From: Blastococcus capsensis
Lineage (GTDB): Bacteria > Actinomycetota > Actinomycetes > Mycobacteriales > Geodermatophilaceae
NCBI RefSeq assembly: GCF_030165005.1
Contig: NZ_JASNNW010000018.1
Location: forward strand, 37,642-101,641
Length of the DNA stretch: 64,000 nt
Reading direction: 5' to 3'
Shown here: positions 51,617 to 59,817 of the stretch, one piece after another
How positions within the stretch are numbered: the stretch's first letter is position 1
How the letters are laid out: each line of letters begins with the position of its first letter
Made by a program: the position numbers and the translations under genes
The notes under the pieces: generated by a model
Database searches by the model: none
The model's input: only the letters and a program-made list of their open reading frames with translations
What the model was told of the DNA's origin: nothing

Positions 51617-52033
51617 TCACCCGCTAGAGGGCTTCGTCGGCGGGACGAGCTCGGTCAACAGCCCGCGGATGCGCCGCTCGATCTCGTCGCGGATCGGCCG
51701 GACCGACTCGACGCCCTTGCCGGCCGGGTCGTCCAGCGCCCAGTCCAGGTAGCGCTTGCCGGGGAAGACGGGGCACGCGTCACCGCAGCCCATGGTGATG
51801 ACCACGTCGGAGCTCTCGACGGCGTCGGTCGTGAGCACCTTCGGCCGCTGGTCGGAGATGTCGATGCCCACCTCGGCCATGACCTCCACCGCGGCCGGGT
51901 TCACCCGGTCGCCGGGTAGTGACCCGGCCGAGCGCACCTCGACGGCGTCGCCCGCCAGGTGCCGCAGCCAGCCGGCGGCCATCTGCGAGCGGCCGGCGTT
52001 GTGCACGCAGACGAACAGGACGGACGGGTTCAT
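51617..52033 (-). CDS. arsC: Arsenate reductase, low-MW-phosphatase type
   Basis: 138 residues. Reduces arsenate to arsenite. The phosphatase-like loop is Cys9-x5-Arg15 (CVHNAGRS), and a second Cys pair, Cys83 and Cys87 (MGCGDACPV), matches the thioredoxin- or mycothiol-coupled resolving cysteines of this family. ATGA overlap with the efflux gene upstream on the same strand. The arsenite made is the substrate of Acr3. Confidence 0.93.
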   Translation of the reverse strand: MNPSVLFVCVHNAGRSQMAAGWLRHLAGDAVEVRSAGSLPGDRVNPAAVEVMAEVGIDISDQRPKVLTTDAVESSDVVITMGCGDACPVFPGKRYLDWALDDPAGKGVESVRPIRDEIERRIRGLLTELVPPTKPSSG

Positions 52034-53154
52034 CGGGCGCTCCGGATCGTGGCGGGGACGGTGGGATCGCCGGGGAACCAGCGGCGCGCGGCCCACAGCG
52101 AGACGTAGACCAGGGCGACCAGCACGGGCACCTCGATCAGCGGCCCGACGACGCCGGCCAGGGCCTGTCCGCTGGTGACGCCGAAGGTCCCGATGGCGAC
52201 GGCGATGGCGAGTTCGAAGTTGTTGCCGGCCGCGGTGAAGGCCAGCGTCGCCGTCTTGGCGTAACCGAGACCGAGTCGCATGCCGAGCAGGAAGGAACTG
52301 CCGAACATCAGCGCGAAGTAGGCCAGCAGCGGCAGTGCGATCCGGGCGACGTCCCACGGCTGAGAGGTGATCGCCGCACCCTGCAGCGCGAAGAGCATGA
52401 CGATGGTGAACAGCAGCCCGTAGAGGGCGATGGGGCCGATGCGGGGGAGGAACCGCTGCTCGTACCAGGCGCGGCCGTTGCGGCGCTCGCCCAGCGTGCG
52501 GGTGAGGAAGCCCGCCAGCAGCGGGATGCCGAGGAACACCAGCACCGAGGCCACGATCGCCCAGACGCTGAACTCCGCCGACGTCGTAGACAGACCCAGC
52601 CAGCCGGGCAGCACCTGCAGGTAGAACCAGCCCAGGGCGGCGAAGGCGGCGATCTGGAACACCGAGTTGATCGCCACGAGGACGGCGGCGGCCTCCCGGT
52701 CGCCGCAGGAGAGGTCGTTCCAGATCAGCACCATCGCGATGCAGCGGGCCAGCCCCACGATGACCAGGCCGGTGCGGTACTCGGGCAGGTCGGGCAGCAG
52801 CAACCAGGCCAGGGCGAACATCAGCGCGGGGCCGACCAGCCAGTTGAGCACCAGGCTGGCAGCGAGCAGCTTCCGGTCGCCGGTCACCCGGTCGAGCTCG
52901 GAGTACCGCACCTTGGCCAGCACCGGGTACATCATCAGCAGCAGCCCGATGGCGATAGGCAGGCTGATGCCGCCGACCTCGACCGCTCCCAGCGCGTCGT
53001 CCAGGCCGGGGATCCAGCGGCCCAGGGCCAGGCCGAGCGCCATGGCGGCGATGATCCAGACCGGGAGGAACCGGTCGAGCGTCGAGAGCTTCTGCAGCAC
53101 GGGGGCGTCGGCCGGGACGCCCGCGCGCGCGGTCTCGCGGACGGCGTCGCTCAC
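52030..53154 (-). CDS. acr3: Arsenite efflux permease Acr3
   Basis: 374 residues with ten transmembrane helices. Family sequence GLARCIAMVLIWNDLSCGDREAAAVLVAINS contains the conserved Cys essential in Acr3, and FTAAGNNFELAIAVAIGTFG is also diagnostic. The N-terminus LSTLDRFLPVWIIAAMALGLALG is typical. GTG start. Exports arsenite made by ArsC. Confidence 0.93.
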   Translation of the reverse strand: MSDAVRETARAGVPADAPVLQKLSTLDRFLPVWIIAAMALGLALGRWIPGLDDALGAVEVGGISLPIAIGLLLMMYPVLAKVRYSELDRVTGDRKLLAASLVLNWLVGPALMFALAWLLLPDLPEYRTGLVIVGLARCIAMVLIWNDLSCGDREAAAVLVAINSVFQIAAFAALGWFYLQVLPGWLGLSTTSAEFSVWAIVASVLVFLGIPLLAGFLTRTLGERRNGRAWYEQRFLPRIGPIALYGLLFTIVMLFALQGAAITSQPWDVARIALPLLAYFALMFGSSFLLGMRLGLGYAKTATLAFTAAGNNFELAIAVAIGTFGVTSGQALAGVVGPLIEVPVLVALVYVSLWAARRWFPGDPTVPATIRSAR

Positions 53155-53227
53155 GAGTCCTCCTCGCTGGCGCTCGTCGGCCGCGTTCGCGGCGCTGCTG
53201 TGCCCATGCGTGAGCTCGCAAGCTCGC
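53155..53227. other. arsR-acr3 spacer with GAGCTCGC repeats
   Basis: The 73-bp spacer is rich in CGCTCG/GAGCTCGC units and holds an 8-bp inverted repeat GCGTGAGC / GCTCACGC (53208-53233) that overlaps the arsR stop. It may weaken read-through from arsR into acr3. Composition is like the repeats before miaA. Confidence 0.4.
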
Positions 53228-53566
53228 TCACGCCGGCACCGCCGTGCCGAAGAGGTTGGCGACAGCGCTGAGCGCGGCCGGGCGGAGGGCGTAGTAGACC
53301 CACACCCCGCGCTTCTCCCGGTCCAGCAGCCCGGCCGAGTGCAGCACCTTGAGGTGGTGGCTGATCGTGGCCTGGGTCAGGTCGAAGGCGTCGTTCAGGT
53401 CGCAGACGCAGGCCTCACCGCTCGCGCTCGAGGCGATCAGGCTGACCAGGCGCAGCCGCACCGGGTCGGCCAGCGCCTTGAGCAGTGGGGCCACCTGCTC
53501 GGCCTGCTCGGCGGACATCGCCGTGCCGGACAGCGGCGTGCAGCACGCCAGGCCGGGCTCGCTCAT
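53228..53566 (-). CDS. arsR: ArsR-family arsenic-responsive repressor
   Basis: 112 residues. Winged-helix domain with EACVCDLNDAFDLTQATISHHLKVLHSAGLL; the CVC pair at the start of the recognition region and the N-terminal CC (GLACCTPL) are candidate As(III) ligands. The ATG at 53566 is chosen because GAGGAGA precedes it. An ATG at 53590 lies almost on the predicted transcription start. First gene of arsR-acr3-arsC, divergent from the ArsI-like gene. Confidence 0.9.
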   Translation of the reverse strand: MSEPGLACCTPLSGTAMSAEQAEQVAPLLKALADPVRLRLVSLIASSASGEACVCDLNDAFDLTQATISHHLKVLHSAGLLDREKRGVWVYYALRPAALSAVANLFGTAVPA

Positions 53567-53598
53567 CGTCGTCTCCTCGTTCGTGGACATCGCCGCCG

Positions 53599-53626
53599 AT
53601 CATAACGACGGGCATCGTATTGACAA
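53599..53626 (-). promoter_or_regulatory. arsR promoter
   Basis: On the minus strand: -35 TTGTCA (53621-53626), 16-bp spacer, -10 TATGAT (53599-53604). Spacing and matches to consensus are good, and transcription would begin about 25 nt before the arsR ATG at 53566. Confidence 0.65.
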
Positions 53627-53656
53627 GCATCTATGCCTAGTGGAACGGTCCGAAGG

Positions 53657-53674
53657 CATCGACAACCGTCGATG
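53657..53674. promoter_or_regulatory. ArsR operator candidate
   Basis: Perfect 7-bp inverted repeat CATCGAC-AACC-GTCGATG in the arsR/arsI gap, 21 bp before the arsI start. It would let ArsR repress both directions. Confidence 0.65.
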
Positions 53675-53694
53675 TCTGCCCTCAGGAGGATCCC

Positions 53695-54174
53695 GTGTCC
53701 CGTGTCCAGCTCGCGCTCCGCGTCGCCGACCTCGATGCCGCCGTCGACTTCTACTCCCGGCTGTTCGACACCCCGCCGGCCAAGCGGCGTCCCGGCTACG
53801 CCAACTTCGCCATCGCCGAGCCGCCGCTGAAGCTGGTGCTGCTGGAGGGCACAGCCGGCGAACCCACCCGCATGGACCACCTGGGCGTCGAGGTCGGCTC
53901 CACCGACGAGGTCACCGCCGCGACCGGCCGGCTGACCGATGCCGGGCTGGCGACGCGCGTCGAGGACGGCACCACCTGCTGCTACGCCGTCCAGGACAAG
54001 GTGTGGGTCTCCGGCCCGGGCGGTGAGCCGTGGGAGGTGTACACCGTCACCGGTGACGCCCGCCCCGACCTCGAGGGCGAGACGGCGGCCGAACTCTCCG
54101 CCGTCGCCGGGGACGGCGCGTGCTGCACGCCGGAGGGGTCCGGCACTGACGCGCGCGTCGGCGTCTGCTGCTGA
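53695..54174 (+). CDS. arsI: ArsI/CadI-family C-As lyase dioxygenase
   Basis: 159 residues, VOC fold. Non-heme iron enzyme that cleaves the carbon-arsenic bond of trivalent organoarsenicals. The As-binding vicinal pair Cys95-Cys96 is in DGTTCCYAVQDKVWV; likely metal ligands are Gln5, His62 (MDHLG) and Glu114 (EPWEVYTV). The C-terminal 25 residues carry two further Cys pairs (ACCTPEG and GVCC at the end), longer than the core domain. GTG start with AGGAGG upstream. Divergent from arsR. Confidence 0.87.
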   Translation: MSRVQLALRVADLDAAVDFYSRLFDTPPAKRRPGYANFAIAEPPLKLVLLEGTAGEPTRMDHLGVEVGSTDEVTAATGRLTDAGLATRVEDGTTCCYAVQDKVWVSGPGGEPWEVYTVTGDARPDLEGETAAELSAVAGDGACCTPEGSGTDARVGVCC

Positions 54175-54194
54175 ACCGCCTCAGCGCGAGTGCT

Positions 54195-54235
54195 ACGAAC
54201 TCGGGGTGATCAGCCACTGATCACCCCGAGTTCGT
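54195..54235. terminator. arsI terminator
   Basis: Perfect 18-bp stem: 54195-54212 (ACGAACTCGGGGTGATCA) with 54218-54235, 5-nt loop; 20 bp after arsI. Confidence 0.8.
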
Positions 54236-54255
54236 CGCAGTCGCGGAGGTGCGGG

Positions 54256-55203
54256 ATGGATCTCGACGAGGTGGCCGGCGAGCTGTACGAGGTCCCGCCC
54301 GAGGAGTTCGTCGCCGTCCGCGCCGCCCGGCAGGACGAGGCGAAGGCGGCGGGGGACAGGGCGCTGGCCAAGGCGATCGGCGCGCTGCCCAAGCCGTCCA
54401 CCGCCGCCTGGGTGTGCAACCTGCTGGTGCGCGCCCACCGCGCGGAGATCGAGGGCCTGGTCGAGCTCGGGGACCTGCTGCGCGATGCCCAGCAGAACCT
54501 GGCCGGCGACGCGCTCAAGGCGTTGAACCGGCAGCGGGCCCAGCTGCTCACCGCCCTCACCCGGCAGGCCGCCGCGCTCGCACGCGTTCGCGGGCACGCG
54601 GTGAGCACGGCCATCGCCGGGCAGGTGGAGGAGACGCTGCGTGCCGCGATGAGCGACCCGGCGGCGGGAGAGGCGCTGCTCGGCGGCCGGCTCACCTCGG
54701 CGATGTCCTACAGCGGGCTGGGCGGGGTAACCGCCCGCCCGGAGCTCCGTCTCGTCCCGCCGGCCGAGCCGGCCGCGAGACCCGCCCGGGCGCCGTCGGA
54801 GCCCGCGGTCCGGAAGGGGCCGGATCCGGAAGCGGCGGCCGACCGTCGTCGCCGCGAGCAGGAGGAGCGCCGACGGGTCGCCGAGGAGAAACGCCGCCGC
54901 GAGCTGGCGGCGGCGCAGCAGGCGGCCGACGAGACGAGGGCGGTGGCGGAGGAGGCGCAGGTCGCGCTCGAGGAGCACCGGCGCGCCTCGGAGCAGCTGG
55001 CCGCCCGCCGGGCGGAGCTGCAGGTACGTGTCGAGGAGCTGGCCGACCAGCTGGCCGAGGCCGAGCGGGAGGCCGGCGACGTGGCGGCGGCGCTCAAGCG
55101 CGAGGAGCGGCGCCGGACGGCGGCCGAGCGGGAGGCCGCGGACGCGGCAACAGCCCACGCCGCCGCCGTGGCGCGCGTGGCGGAGCTCGCCGCCGGCGAC
55201 TGA
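54256..55203 (+). CDS. Coiled-coil protein of unknown function
   Basis: 315 residues. Residues ~1-160 are helical (MDLDEVAGELYEVPPEEFVAVRAARQDEAKAAGDRALA, LPKPSTAAWVCNLLVRAH). Residues ~190-305 are an uninterrupted Arg/Glu/Ala coiled coil. The N-terminal pattern recurs in actinobacterial conserved hypotheticals. ATG with GGAGG upstream. Its stop is one base from the convergent CAP gene stop. Confidence 0.8.
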   Translation: MDLDEVAGELYEVPPEEFVAVRAARQDEAKAAGDRALAKAIGALPKPSTAAWVCNLLVRAHRAEIEGLVELGDLLRDAQQNLAGDALKALNRQRAQLLTALTRQAAALARVRGHAVSTAIAGQVEETLRAAMSDPAAGEALLGGRLTSAMSYSGLGGVTARPELRLVPPAEPAARPARAPSEPAVRKGPDPEAAADRRRREQEERRRVAEEKRRRELAAAQQAADETRAVAEEAQVALEEHRRASEQLAARRAELQVRVEELADQLAEAEREAGDVAAALKREERRRTAAEREAADAATAHAAAVARVAELAAGD

Positions 55204-55204
55204 C

Positions 55205-55840
55205 TCAGGCGCACGACGGGCCGTCTTCCTGCGGCCGGGCGATCGGCTCGACCGGCGGGGTCTCCCGGCTCACCTCGGGGCGGTCGGCGTCCACCGTCCG
55301 GCCGAACTCCTGCGCCGCCCACACCGACCCGTCCGGCGCGCAGTAGATCCCCACCCCGAGCCGGTTCCAGCCCGGGTTCAGCACGTTCACCCGGTGACCG
55401 TCCGACCGCATCCAGCCCACGTGCGCGAAGCCGGCCGGCACCGGGCCCGAGGCGGTGAAGATGTTCTCGCCCATGCCGGCGAAGCCGGACAGCGCGTCGC
55501 GGGAGAGCACCTCCTGCACGTCCTGGTGCTCGAGCACGCCGCGCTCGGCCATGGCGGCGCTCCAGTCGCGGGCGACGCCGGCGAGTTCCTCGTTCCACTC
55601 GACCGGCTCGATCCCTCGCTCCCGGCGCTCGTCGTTCACCCGGTCGAAGATCTCGCGGGCCATCCTCTCCTCGGGTGCCGCCTCGCTGCCCGCCGCGGGA
55701 GGGGTCTGGGGGGCCGGCCCCGTGGCCGCGCCGATCGAGCCGTCGGTGGTGTCCACGACCACGCAGCCCGTCGTGGTCAGGGCCAGGGCGTAGAGCACCC
55801 CCAGGAGCGTGCGGTGCCGGGCATGTCGATGGGTGGTCAT
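55205..55840 (-). CDS. CAP/SCP-domain lipoprotein
   Basis: 211 residues. A signal peptide (LLGVLYALALTTTGC) ends in a lipobox-like TTGC, so it is probably lipid-anchored. A CAP domain follows (ERMAREIFDRVNDERRERGIEPVEWNEELAGVARDWS, MGENIF, GWMRSDGHRVNVLNPGWNRLGVG). The His/Glu residues of the CAP cavity are present. Role unknown. ATG at 55840. Confidence 0.87.
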   Translation of the reverse strand: MTTHRHARHRTLLGVLYALALTTTGCVVVDTTDGSIGAATGPAPQTPPAAGSEAAPEERMAREIFDRVNDERRERGIEPVEWNEELAGVARDWSAAMAERGVLEHQDVQEVLSRDALSGFAGMGENIFTASGPVPAGFAHVGWMRSDGHRVNVLNPGWNRLGVGIYCAPDGSVWAAQEFGRTVDADRPEVSRETPPVEPIARPQEDGPSCA

Positions 55841-55921
55841 GACGGTCCCGTACCCGTTCGGGCCGGGCAGCCGACACGTCGCGAAGCTGCGGGGACCGCC
55901 CAGCAGACCTAGCGTGGCGTC

Positions 55922-56725
55922 ATGGCGGGCACTTCGCGGATCGCGATCGTCACCGGCTCCGAGTCGGGCATCGGCCGGGCGACCGCCGTCGCCCTGGCCG
56001 AGCAGGGCTGCGACATCGGCATCACCTGGTACCGCGATCACGACGCCGGTGAGGCCACCGCCGAGGAGGTGCGGGCCCTCGGCCGGCGCGCCGAGGTGCG
56101 CCACCTGGACCTGACCGGCCTCCCCGAGGCCGCGGAGGTCGTCGACGAGCTGGCCGACGCACTCGGCGGGGTCGACGTCCTGGTCAACGACGCCGGCACC
56201 GGGCACCTGACCCCGCTGCTCGACCTGGACTTCGCCACCTGGCGCGAGGTCCTGACCACCGACCTCGACGGGGCGCTCCTCTGCCTGCAGCGCGCGGCCC
56301 GCCGCATGGTCGCCGCGGGGAACGGTGGCCGGATCGTGAACATCACCAGCGTGCACGAGCACGCGCCGCGCGTCGGCGCCGCCGGCTACTGCGCGGCCAA
56401 GGGCGGGCTCGGCCTGCTCACCAAGGTAGCCGCGCTGGAACTGGCCGAGCACGGCATCACCGTCAACTCGGTGGCTCCGGGCGAGATCGCGACCCCGATG
56501 ACCGGCCAGGAGGACGAGGACCCCACCGCGGCCGGCCACGAGCGACCCGGTGTCCCGCTCCGCCGGCCGGGGGATGCCCGCGAGGTCGCCGCCGTCGTCG
56601 CCTTCCTCGCCTCGCCCGGGGCGGGCTACGTCACCGGGGCGTCCTGGGCGGTCGACGGCGGCATGCTGCAGATGGGTCCGATGGCCGGCTCGCACCTGGA
56701 CAGCGACGACTGGCGCCGCGGATGA
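55922..56725 (+). CDS. Short-chain dehydrogenase/reductase
   Basis: 267 residues. Cofactor motif TGSESGIGRATA near residue 11, NDAG in place of the common NNAG, catalytic Ser in NITSVH and Tyr-x3-Lys in YCAAKGG. The C-terminus GASWAVDGGM is typical of classical SDRs. Substrate unknown. First of four same-strand genes ending at 59813 with spacing of 16 bp, then two overlaps. Confidence 0.9.
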   Translation: MAGTSRIAIVTGSESGIGRATAVALAEQGCDIGITWYRDHDAGEATAEEVRALGRRAEVRHLDLTGLPEAAEVVDELADALGGVDVLVNDAGTGHLTPLLDLDFATWREVLTTDLDGALLCLQRAARRMVAAGNGGRIVNITSVHEHAPRVGAAGYCAAKGGLGLLTKVAALELAEHGITVNSVAPGEIATPMTGQEDEDPTAAGHERPGVPLRRPGDAREVAAVVAFLASPGAGYVTGASWAVDGGMLQMGPMAGSHLDSDDWRRG

Positions 56726-56741
56726 GCCCGGCGGTGCGGCC

Positions 56742-57848
56742 GTGACCGACATCGGGTCCACGTTCGGCGTGGAGGAGGAGTTCCACCTCGTCGACCCGGA
56801 GACCTTCGACCTCACCCCGAGTCCCGGGCTGGTCGGCGCCGCGCTGCGGCACGAGCTGGGCGAACGCGTGCACCCGGAGATCACCACCACCCAGCTGGAG
56901 ACGGCGACGGGCGTCTGCCGCACCATGGCCGAGCTGCGTGCCGAGCTCGGGGCGACCCGGGCGCAGGCGCGAGCCGCGGCCGCCGATGCCGGGGTGACGC
57001 TGCTGCCGGCCTCGACGCACCCCTCCGCCGGCTGGCGGGAGCAGGTCATCACCCCCGGCCCGCGTTATGTGGCGATGGTCGAGCGGTGGGCCGGGCTCGC
57101 GCAGCGGCAGGACATCTGCGGCTGCCACGTGCACGTGGGCGTGCCCGACCTGGACACGGCGGTCGCCGTCCTGGACCGCGTGCGCCCCTACCTGCCGGTG
57201 CTGCTGGCGATGACCGGCAGCTCCCCGTTCCACGACGGCGCCGACACCGGCTACGAGAGCTACCGGACGCTGTGGTGGGGGCGCTGGCCGCACACCGGGA
57301 TGCCCGAGGCGCTCGGGACCGCGGCCCGCTACCGGGAGGTCGTCGACGGGCTGGTCACCGCGGGCGTCATCGGGGACGCCTCGCACCTGTACTGGGACGT
57401 GCGGCCGTCGTCGCACCTGCCCACGCTGGAGTTCCGGCTGGCCGACCTGTGCACCGACCTGGACGACGCCGTCCTGTACGCCGCGCTGGCCCGGTCGCTG
57501 GTGCGGGTGCTCGCCGCCCGCGCGCAGCGTGGCGGGCCCGTGCCACCGGTCCGCGCCGAGCTGCTGCGCGCCGCCCGCTGGCGGGCCGCACGCGACGGCA
57601 TCGGCGGCCGGCTGTTCGACCCCGTCGCCGGGGTGCTCGTCGACGCGCGCACTGCCGTCGAGCATCTGCTGGCCGAGCTCGCCGACGACCTCGCGGACCG
57701 GGGCGAGGAGGACGAGGTGCGCCGCCTGGTGCGGCAGCTGTTCGACCGCGGCACCTCGGCGGCGCGCCAGCGCGCGGTCTGGCAGCGCACCGGTGACCTG
57801 CGGGAGGTTGCCGCCGCGATCGTCCGGGAAGGCAGCACCCATGGCTGA
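56742..57848 (+). CDS. YbdK-family carboxylate-amine ligase (GCS2 type)
   Basis: 368 residues. Glutamate-cysteine-ligase-2-like fold with TFGVEEEFHLVDPETFDL at the start, CGCHVHVGVPD in the middle and WDVRPSSHLPTLEFRLAD later. Members have weak glutamate-cysteine ligase activity; the natural product is not settled. GTG at 56742; its stop overlaps the next start by 8 bp. Confidence 0.88.
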   Translation: MTDIGSTFGVEEEFHLVDPETFDLTPSPGLVGAALRHELGERVHPEITTTQLETATGVCRTMAELRAELGATRAQARAAAADAGVTLLPASTHPSAGWREQVITPGPRYVAMVERWAGLAQRQDICGCHVHVGVPDLDTAVAVLDRVRPYLPVLLAMTGSSPFHDGADTGYESYRTLWWGRWPHTGMPEALGTAARYREVVDGLVTAGVIGDASHLYWDVRPSSHLPTLEFRLADLCTDLDDAVLYAALARSLVRVLAARAQRGGPVPPVRAELLRAARWRAARDGIGGRLFDPVAGVLVDARTAVEHLLAELADDLADRGEEDEVRRLVRQLFDRGTSAARQRAVWQRTGDLREVAAAIVREGSTHG

Positions 57849-59136
57849 TTCGATGGCTGAACAGATCCAGGACCTGGCCCGGCCGCTGCGGACGGCGGAC
57901 GACCTCGACCCGCTGCTCGAGCGGATCGGCGACGCCCGGGTCGTGGCGATCGGGGAGGCGAGCCACGGCACTCACGAGTACTACGCCTGGCGGGCGGCGC
58001 TGACCCGGCGGCTGATCGAGGAGAAGGGGTTCACCGTCGTCGCCGTCGAGGGCGACTGGCCCGACTGCTACCGGGTCGACCGCAGCGTGCGGCTGCGGCC
58101 TGGAGCCGACGAGGACCCGCGAGACGCCCTGGACGCGTTCTCCCGGTGGCCCACCTGGATGTGGGCCAACGACGACGTCGTCGACTTCTGCCGCTGGCTG
58201 CGCGACCGCAACGCCGGCCGGCCCGAGGGCGACCGCGTCGGCTTCTACGGCCTCGACGTGTACAGCCTCTGGGACTCGATGCACGCGCTGCTCGACTGGC
58301 TCACCGAGCACGAGCCCGGGCACGTCGACCAGGCCAAGCGGGCGCTGGCCTGCTTCGAGCCCTTCGGGGAGGACGGCGCGGAATACGCGTTCGCCAGCCG
58401 GTTCGCCCCCACGTCCTGCGAGCAGGCGGCGGTGGACCTGCTGCGCTCGCTGTGCGAGCAGCGGGGCCGCGCGGAGGCCGGTATCGACGCCGACGCGCGG
58501 TTCTCCGCCGAGCAGAACGCCGCCGTCGTGGTCGATGCCGAGCGGTACTACCGGGCGATGATCCGCGGCTCGGCGGAGTCGTGGAACGTCCGCGACGAGC
58601 ACATGGTGGACACTCTCGACCGGCTGCTCCACCACGCGGGCCCCAAGGCGGTCCTCTGGGAGCACAACACCCACATCGGCGACGCCCGGGCCACCGACAT
58701 GGCCGACGCCGGGATGACCAACGTCGGTCAGCTGCTGCGCGAGCGGTACGGCACCGAGGACGTCGTCCTGGTCGGCTTCGGCGGGTACCGCGGCGGGGTG
58801 GTCGCGGGGGAGGAGTGGGGCGCGCAGATGGCCCGCATGCCGGTACCGCCGGCGCGCGCGGGCAGCGTGGAGGCGCACATCCACGAGGCCGTGGGCGACG
58901 ACGCGCTGTTCGTCGTCCCCCAGGACGAGCGCCCGGAGTGGCTGCACCGGCGGCTGGACCACCGGGCCATCGGCGTCGTGTACCGGCCGGAGCGCGAGCG
59001 CTGGGGCAACTACGTCCCGACGGTGCTCGGGGAGCGGTACGACGCGTTCCTGTACCTCGAGGACACCACCCCACTGCAGCCCCTCCATCTCGAGCGCGCC
59101 GACGAACACGTCCCCGTCGACGCATACGGGCAGTGA
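57841..59136 (+). CDS. Erythromycin-esterase-family protein
   Basis: 431 residues of the EreA/SuccA-like fold. Conserved segments: VVAIGEASHGTHEYYAWRA with the catalytic His, VVAVEGDWPDCYRVDR, FYGLDVYSLWDSM, and AVLWEHNTHIGDARATDM. Most chromosomal members are not macrolide-resistance enzymes, so resistance should not be assumed. Coupled to the YbdK gene upstream and to the esterase downstream (GTGA overlap). Confidence 0.9.
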   Translation: MADSMAEQIQDLARPLRTADDLDPLLERIGDARVVAIGEASHGTHEYYAWRAALTRRLIEEKGFTVVAVEGDWPDCYRVDRSVRLRPGADEDPRDALDAFSRWPTWMWANDDVVDFCRWLRDRNAGRPEGDRVGFYGLDVYSLWDSMHALLDWLTEHEPGHVDQAKRALACFEPFGEDGAEYAFASRFAPTSCEQAAVDLLRSLCEQRGRAEAGIDADARFSAEQNAAVVVDAERYYRAMIRGSAESWNVRDEHMVDTLDRLLHHAGPKAVLWEHNTHIGDARATDMADAGMTNVGQLLRERYGTEDVVLVGFGGYRGGVVAGEEWGAQMARMPVPPARAGSVEAHIHEAVGDDALFVVPQDERPEWLHRRLDHRAIGVVYRPERERWGNYVPTVLGERYDAFLYLEDTTPLQPLHLERADEHVPVDAYGQ

Positions 59137-59813
59137 CCGTGCGGGGGCACGCCTCGTCCGGCCGCCTCGACAGCCGGCCGACGGCCACGCCGACCGGTGC
59201 GGCGCTGCCGACCGGGGTCCACGACCTGGATCTCGGCGGGGGAGCGGAGGTGCTGCTCGCCGTCCCGCCGGGTGAGCCGGTCCCGCGGCCGCTGCTGGTG
59301 TTCTTCCACGGCGCGGGCGGGAACCCGGCGCAGAGCCTGGCTGCGCTGGGGCGCACGGTCACCGACCGGGGGGTGCTGGTGCTGGCGCCGCAGTCCGGCG
59401 CAGCGACCTGGGACCTGCTCGCCGGCCGGCTGGGCCGCGACGTCGCCGTCCTCGACGCCGCACTGGCGCAGGTCACCGAACGGGTACCGGTCAGCGGCTG
59501 CGGGATCGGCGGGTTCTCCGACGGCGCCTCCTACGCGCTGTCCCTCGGCCCGGCCAACGGCGACCTGTTCGACGGTGTCCTCGCGTTCTCGCCGGGGTTC
59601 GCCTCCCCGCCGGCCACGGTCGGCCGGCCGCGGCTGTGGATCACGCACGGCACCGGCGACCGCGTGCTCCCGGTGGACCGCTGCGGCCGCCGGCTGGCCG
59701 CCGCGTTCGGCGACGCCGGTTACGACGTCAGCTACGACGAGTTCGACGGCGGGCACGTGGTGCGGCCGGAGGGCGTGGTCGCGGCGCTGGACTGGTGGCT
59801 GGACCCGACCTGA
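59133..59813 (+). CDS. Alpha/beta-hydrolase, esterase/PHB-depolymerase-like
   Basis: 226 residues. Oxyanion region FFHGAGGNPAQS, nucleophile Ser in GGFSDGASYAL, Asp in THGTGDRVLPVD and His in DGGHVVRPEG. No clear signal peptide, so likely cytoplasmic. GTG start overlapping the preceding stop. Substrate unknown; end of the four-gene run. Confidence 0.87.
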   Translation: MTVRGHASSGRLDSRPTATPTGAALPTGVHDLDLGGGAEVLLAVPPGEPVPRPLLVFFHGAGGNPAQSLAALGRTVTDRGVLVLAPQSGAATWDLLAGRLGRDVAVLDAALAQVTERVPVSGCGIGGFSDGASYALSLGPANGDLFDGVLAFSPGFASPPATVGRPRLWITHGTGDRVLPVDRCGRRLAAAFGDAGYDVSYDEFDGGHVVRPEGVVAALDWWLDPT

Positions 59814-59817
59814 GCCG

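Noticed and set aside
57841..59136. Macrolide resistance gene
   Set aside because: Family membership alone does not show macrolide hydrolysis; chromosomal members are widespread.
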